The notes beneath the pieces are model-generated. The model was given only the letters and a program-made list of their open reading frames with translations. It had not been told where the DNA came from and searched no databases. DNA of 8,890 bases from Caldilineaceae bacterium (GTDB lineage: Bacteria > Chloroflexota > Anaerolineae > Caldilineales > Caldilineaceae): positions 1 through 8,890 of the forward strand of contig JAPKMV010000101.1 of assembly GCA_026645635.1 (NCBI GenBank). The letters are read 5' to 3'. Positions 5,379-8,890 of this stretch are shown here, one piece after another (position 1 is the stretch's first letter; each line of letters begins with the position of its first letter). The position numbers were made by a program, and so were the translations under genes.

Positions 5379-7136
5379 ATGTCGGCAAGTACGCAAACCG
5401 CCAAACCGCAAGCCGGACTTTCACGCTACATTCCTATCCTGGCATGGCTGCCCCGCTATGATCGCGGCTGGCTGCGCGCCGACGTGATCGCCGGGCTGAC
5501 GCTCTGGGGGCTGGTGGTGCCGGAGGCGATGGCCTACGCCGGCATTGCCGGGCTGCCGCCACAGGCCGGTCTCTACACGCTGGTGGCTGCCCTGCTCATT
5601 TACGCGCTGATGGGCACGTCGCGCCATCTGGTCGTACAGGCAACCTCGGCCACCGCGGCGCTGTTGGCCTCCTCGGTGGCGGCGGCGGTGGCGGCAACCG
5701 CGGCGGACTCCGCCGCGGATCCGGCGACCTTCCAGACGTATGCAGCAGCTTTCGTGCTGGTGACCGGTCTGGTCTTCCTGGTCGCCGGGATCGCCAAACT
5801 GGGCTTCATCACCCAGTTTCTTTCCAAACCGGTGATGGATGGCTTCGTCATGGGTCTGGCGATCTTCGTGGCCGTGGGCCAGCTCAACAAGCTCTTTGGC
5901 GTGCCCAAGCCGGAAGGCAACACCGTAGAGAAGCTGATCGGCATCTTCCAGGAACTGCCGCAGGCAAACTGGGCAACCTTTGTGGTCGGTGCGGTGGCGC
6001 TGGCGTTGCTCTTCTTGTTGCCGCGCTGGAACAAGAAGCTCCCCGCCGGCTTGATCGTGCTCTTCGGCGCCATCATTCTCAGCATGGTGTTCGATTTCGA
6101 GGGGCGCTTTGGCATCGAAGTGGTAGGTGCGCTGCCGCAGGGGCTGCCTTCCGTTGCGTTGCCGGTCGTGCCATGGTCGACCTATCTCGCCATGGTGTTG
6201 CCGGCAATCGGCGTGCTGCTGGTTGCCTACAGCGAGGCGCTGGGCGTGGCGCACGAGTTCGCCGAAAAGCATGGCTACGAGGTGGACGCCAACCAAGAGC
6301 TGAACGCTCACGCCGCGGCCAACCTGGTGAGTGCGTTCTTCGGCGGGATGCTGGCGGCTGGCAGCATGTCGGCTTCGGCGGTGAAAGAGGGGGCAGGCGC
6401 CCGCTCCCAGGTGACGAACCTGATCACGTGGGTGGTGACGATCATCACTTTGCTCTTTCTCACTCCTCTCTTTGCACCCTTGCCAGAGGCTGTATTGGCC
6501 GGGCTAATCATTCATGCCGTCTGGCACATCATCGGCTCGCGCAAGCTTCAGAAGCTGCGCCATGAGTCGCGCGTCGAAGTCTGGTTTGGGGTGCTGGCAC
6601 TGGCAGGCGTCCTGCTGGTCGACGTGCTGGAGGGGATGATCATTGGGCTGGTGGCCTCGCTTGTCTATGTGGTCTACAAGACCAGCCGGCCCCACCTTGC
6701 CGCATTGGGGCGCGTCCCCGGCATTCCTGGTGCGTATGCTGACCTGGATCGGCATCCAGAGATTCAGCCGGTGCCTGGCGTGCTGATTGTACGCCTTGAC
6801 TCGCAGCTCTACTTCGCCAACGCGCTCACCGTGCGCGAGCGCGTCAAGGCAATGCTCGACGAAGCGTCACCGCCGCCGCACACCATCATCTTCGACGCCA
6901 ATGCGCAGGATCAGATCGACGTAACCAGCACGGATGTCCTGCGTGGGCTGCTCAAAGAACTGCATGAGCGCAACATTACAGTCTATATGGCGCATGTTCA
7001 CGCACCTGTCCTTGAACATGCGCGCGAGACGGGTCTGCTGGCTGCCGTCGGGGAAGACCACGTATTCGCCACGGTGGACCTGGCTGTGCGCAGCGCGGAA
7101 GCAGCCGCACAACAGCCGAATCCCGAACAAGCGTGA
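5379..7136 (+). CDS. SulP family inorganic anion transporter with STAS domain (first copy)
   Basis: About 585 residues, a full-length SulP (SLC26-type) secondary transporter for inorganic anions such as sulfate or bicarbonate; the substrate cannot be assigned. The membrane core spans roughly residues 25-450. It opens with the hallmark DVIAGLTLWGLVVPEAMAYA (about 35-54) followed by IAGLPPQAGLYT, then TSRHLVVQATSATAALLAS, the usual third-helix anion-site region. An Ala-rich extramembrane loop (AATAADSAADPATF) follows. AAGSMSASAVKEGAGARSQV is the conserved segment before the last helices. The STAS domain occupies about 467-575: VLIVRLDSQLYFANA, then DVTSTDVL (Asp514 onward), the typical SulP STAS loop. 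The start is set by AAAGGAG before ATG 5379; ATG 5376 would add one residue. It heads a probable operon, with the second SulP 27 bases downstream. Confidence 0.93.
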   Translation: MSASTQTAKPQAGLSRYIPILAWLPRYDRGWLRADVIAGLTLWGLVVPEAMAYAGIAGLPPQAGLYTLVAALLIYALMGTSRHLVVQATSATAALLASSVAAAVAATAADSAADPATFQTYAAAFVLVTGLVFLVAGIAKLGFITQFLSKPVMDGFVMGLAIFVAVGQLNKLFGVPKPEGNTVEKLIGIFQELPQANWATFVVGAVALALLFLLPRWNKKLPAGLIVLFGAIILSMVFDFEGRFGIEVVGALPQGLPSVALPVVPWSTYLAMVLPAIGVLLVAYSEALGVAHEFAEKHGYEVDANQELNAHAAANLVSAFFGGMLAAGSMSASAVKEGAGARSQVTNLITWVVTIITLLFLTPLFAPLPEAVLAGLIIHAVWHIIGSRKLQKLRHESRVEVWFGVLALAGVLLVDVLEGMIIGLVASLVYVVYKTSRPHLAALGRVPGIPGAYADLDRHPEIQPVPGVLIVRLDSQLYFANALTVRERVKAMLDEASPPPHTIIFDANAQDQIDVTSTDVLRGLLKELHERNITVYMAHVHAPVLEHARETGLLAAVGEDHVFATVDLAVRSAEAAAQQPNPEQA

Positions 7137-7163
7137 GCCGAACGGAAGTCAGAATAGGTAAGG

Positions 7164-8864
7164 ATGGCGGTGAGTCGCATGCAAGTACAAGGGTTTGGCA
7201 TCAAGGGGATCGGCGGCGACCTCAGCGCCGGGTTGACCAAGGCTATCGACAGCGTGACCGGCGGCATGGCCAATGCCGTGCTGGCCGGCGTCAACCCGGT
7301 GTATGGCTTATACACGGTGTTGGCGGCCACGCCGGTCGGCGCGCTCTTCACCAGCTCGGTCTACATGAACATCGACTCCACCGGCGCGATTGCGGCGACG
7401 GCAGGCAGCATGTTGGTGATCTACTCTGCGGAAGATCGCCCAATGGCCCTGGCTGTGCTGACGCTGCTGGTCGGGTTGCTCATGCTGGCGGCTGGGCTGC
7501 TGAAGCTGGGTTTCCTCACACGCTTCATCGCCAACGCGGTGCTGCGCGGCTTTCTCACCGGCATCGGCGTCAACATCATCTTGGGGCAGTTGGGCGACTT
7601 CACCGGCTATTCAAGCGAGTACGAGAACAAGGTCGTGAAGGCGGTCGATACGCTGCTGAATCTGAACCAGGTCGATCTGCAGGTGCTGCTGGTCGGCGTG
7701 GTCGCGGTGGTGCTGATCGTCGTGCTCGATCGTGTGCCGTATATCAACAAGCTCTCGCTGCTGATTGGGCTGACCGTTGCTTCGGCGCTGGTGCCGCTGT
7801 TGGGGCTGACTACGGTGCCACTGGTGTCCAGCCTGGGCGAGCTGCCGGACAAACTGCCCCGCCCGGTGCTGCCCGACTTGACCCTTATCCCCCAACTGAT
7901 CGGGCCGGCCATTGCGCTAACGATCATCGCGCTGGCGCAGAGTGCTGGCATCAGCCAATCCTATGCCAATCCTGATGGCAAATACCCCAACACCTCGCGC
8001 GATTTCGCGGGGCAGGGCGCCGCCAACCTGGCGGGTGCGCTGGTTCAGGCCCTGCCGGCGGGCGGCTCGTTGAGCGGGACTGCGCTGCTGGTCAAAGGTG
8101 GTGCGCACTCGCGCTGGGCCAACATCGCCACGGGCGTGATGGCGGCGATCATCATCCTGGTGTTTGGCGATTTCATCAGCAAGATCGCGCTCTCGGCGCT
8201 GGCCGGGCTGCTGATGGTGGTCGGTTTCCAAACAATCAATTTTCGCGAGATCGCCAAGATCAGACATACCAGCACCGCCTCGCGCGCAGTCATGGTCGTC
8301 ACGTTTCTTGCCACGTTGATCGTGCCGTTGCAGTGGGCCATCTTCTTCGGCGTGGTGCTGTCCTTTGCGGTCTTCGGGATCCGCGAGGCGGTCAGCACAT
8401 CGATCGTCGAGGTGGCGCCGAATGCAGACGGCATCGCCATCGAGCAGAAGGCGCCGGACGTCCTGGCGAGCAATCGAGTCACTGTGCTGAATGCCTATGG
8501 CAATCTCTTCTTTGCCGGCGCGCGCAACCTTGAGGAAGATCTGCCGCAGGCTGCGGAGACTCGCAACGCCGTTGTGATCCTCAGCCTGCGCGGTCACACC
8601 GAGGTGGGCAGCACCTTTATCGGCGTGCTCGAGCGCTACGTGCAGGCGCTGCGCGCTAATGGCAACACGCTGATGCTGGTCGGTGTCAATCCGGCGGTCT
8701 ACGAACAGTTGGCGGAGACGAAGTGCCTGGATGTGATTGGCGCCGAAAATGTGTTCGTCGCCAGCAAGCCGGGAGAGTCGACCCTGCAGGCCTACGAGAA
8801 AGCCCAACAGATCATCAAGGCCGGCAGCGCGCAGGCAGAAATAACCCAGGAGGCGGCGCCATGA
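7164..8864 (+). CDS. SulP family inorganic anion transporter, divergent subtype with STAS-like C-terminus (second copy)
   Basis: About 566 residues, again a SulP-type membrane core (about 15-415) plus a C-terminal STAS-like domain (about 436-540), but clearly a different subtype from its neighbour. The first helix region reads GDLSAGLTKAIDSVTGGMANA, lacking the usual mid-helix Pro. It is followed by LAGVNPVYGLYTV, then FTSSVYMNIDSTGAIAATAGS in place of the classic third-helix segment. In the STAS part, FFAGARNLEEDLP is followed by SLRGHTEVGSTFIGVLERY (about 474-492) instead of the D-[ST]-[ST] loop. From memory this form recurs in Chloroflexota and Actinobacteria. Transport of an inorganic anion is likely; the substrate is unknown. 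The start is uncertain: ATG 7164 has only a weak AGG 5 bases upstream, while GTG 7170 lies 6 bases after AAGG and ATG 7179 is also possible. The stop overlaps the next start. Confidence 0.9.
   Translation: MAVSRMQVQGFGIKGIGGDLSAGLTKAIDSVTGGMANAVLAGVNPVYGLYTVLAATPVGALFTSSVYMNIDSTGAIAATAGSMLVIYSAEDRPMALAVLTLLVGLLMLAAGLLKLGFLTRFIANAVLRGFLTGIGVNIILGQLGDFTGYSSEYENKVVKAVDTLLNLNQVDLQVLLVGVVAVVLIVVLDRVPYINKLSLLIGLTVASALVPLLGLTTVPLVSSLGELPDKLPRPVLPDLTLIPQLIGPAIALTIIALAQSAGISQSYANPDGKYPNTSRDFAGQGAANLAGALVQALPAGGSLSGTALLVKGGAHSRWANIATGVMAAIIILVFGDFISKIALSALAGLLMVVGFQTINFREIAKIRHTSTASRAVMVVTFLATLIVPLQWAIFFGVVLSFAVFGIREAVSTSIVEVAPNADGIAIEQKAPDVLASNRVTVLNAYGNLFFAGARNLEEDLPQAAETRNAVVILSLRGHTEVGSTFIGVLERYVQALRANGNTLMLVGVNPAVYEQLAETKCLDVIGAENVFVASKPGESTLQAYEKAQQIIKAGSAQAEITQEAAP
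8848..8853 (+). promoter_or_regulatory. Ribosome binding site for the gene at the window end
   Basis: A perfect AGGAGG lies inside the last codons of the second SulP gene, 7 bases before ATG 8861. This strong, correctly spaced Shine-Dalgarno is the main support for a real gene starting there. Confidence 0.75.
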
Positions 8865-8890
8865 TTGACCCGCAAGCCCAGCCAACGCTG
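8861..8890 (+). CDS. Start of a downstream gene, cut by the window end
   Basis: Only the first ten codons are visible (MIDPQAQPTL), open at the right edge. The ATG overlaps the TGA stop of the second SulP gene as ATGA, and a perfect AGGAGG precedes it at 7 bases. This is the usual arrangement of translationally coupled genes in one operon. Ten residues are too few to name a family. By context it probably works with the two transporters, but that is inference. Confidence 0.7.
   Translation, partial: MIDPQAQPTL

Noticed and set aside
5698..5718. Perfect 10-bp palindrome with 1-base centre inside the first SulP gene
   Set aside because: It falls in an Ala-rich loop encoded by GC-heavy codons (ATAADSAADPA), so codon bias explains it; a 1-base loop also cannot form a normal hairpin.
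5421..6311. Minus-strand open frame (296 codons) opposite the first SulP gene
   Set aside because: Its composition (Arg/His/Gln) mirrors the transporter's codons read in reverse; no independent start signal or motif.

Overview
The window reads like part of a chromosome of a GC-rich, non-model bacterium, most probably a member of the Chloroflexota (Anaerolineae/Caldilineae-like). That placement is inferred from a large MalT-like (LAL) LuxR regulator, a tiny orphan protein of a type I associate with that phylum, META-domain lipoproteins, and a short-period 'acgcagag' palindromic repeat between genes. No rRNA or marker gene is present to confirm it. All genes are on the + strand. I found no tRNA, rRNA, CRISPR array, transposase or phage gene.

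Layout. Bases 1-286 are the upstream region of the first gene and contain a perfect 15-bp hairpin. Bases 287-2992 encode a LAL-type transcriptional regulator (NTPase, helical repeats, C-terminal LuxR HTH). After a 209-base gap comes an 88-codon orphan gene (3202-3468). It is followed by a META-domain lipoprotein (3523-4011) and an AI-2E/PerM-family membrane protein (4164-5201). A 103-base imperfect inverted repeat with an 8-base internal period (5207-5309) separates these genes from a second block. That block holds two tandem SulP-type anion transporters with C-terminal STAS domains (5379-7136 and 7164-8864) and the first ten codons of a third gene that overlaps the second transporter's stop codon (8861-8890, cut by the window end).

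How the parts fit together. The SulP-SulP-unknown block looks like one operon: gaps of 27 and -4 bases, with a strong Shine-Dalgarno at its head and another before the third gene. The two transporters belong to clearly different SulP subtypes. Their substrates cannot be read from sequence; sulfate, bicarbonate and other inorganic anions are all possible. The regulator, the orphan protein, the lipoprotein and the AI-2E-family protein are co-directional, but their spacings (209, 54 and 152 bases) do not prove co-transcription. No regulatory link between the LAL protein and the transporters is visible.

Overall this is a fairly ordinary stretch of recognisable families. The items most worth a second look are the two palindromic elements (183-215 and 5207-5309), the orphan 88-residue protein, and the paired dissimilar SulP transporters with the unfinished third gene. 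I do not see convincing evidence of a new multi-gene system.
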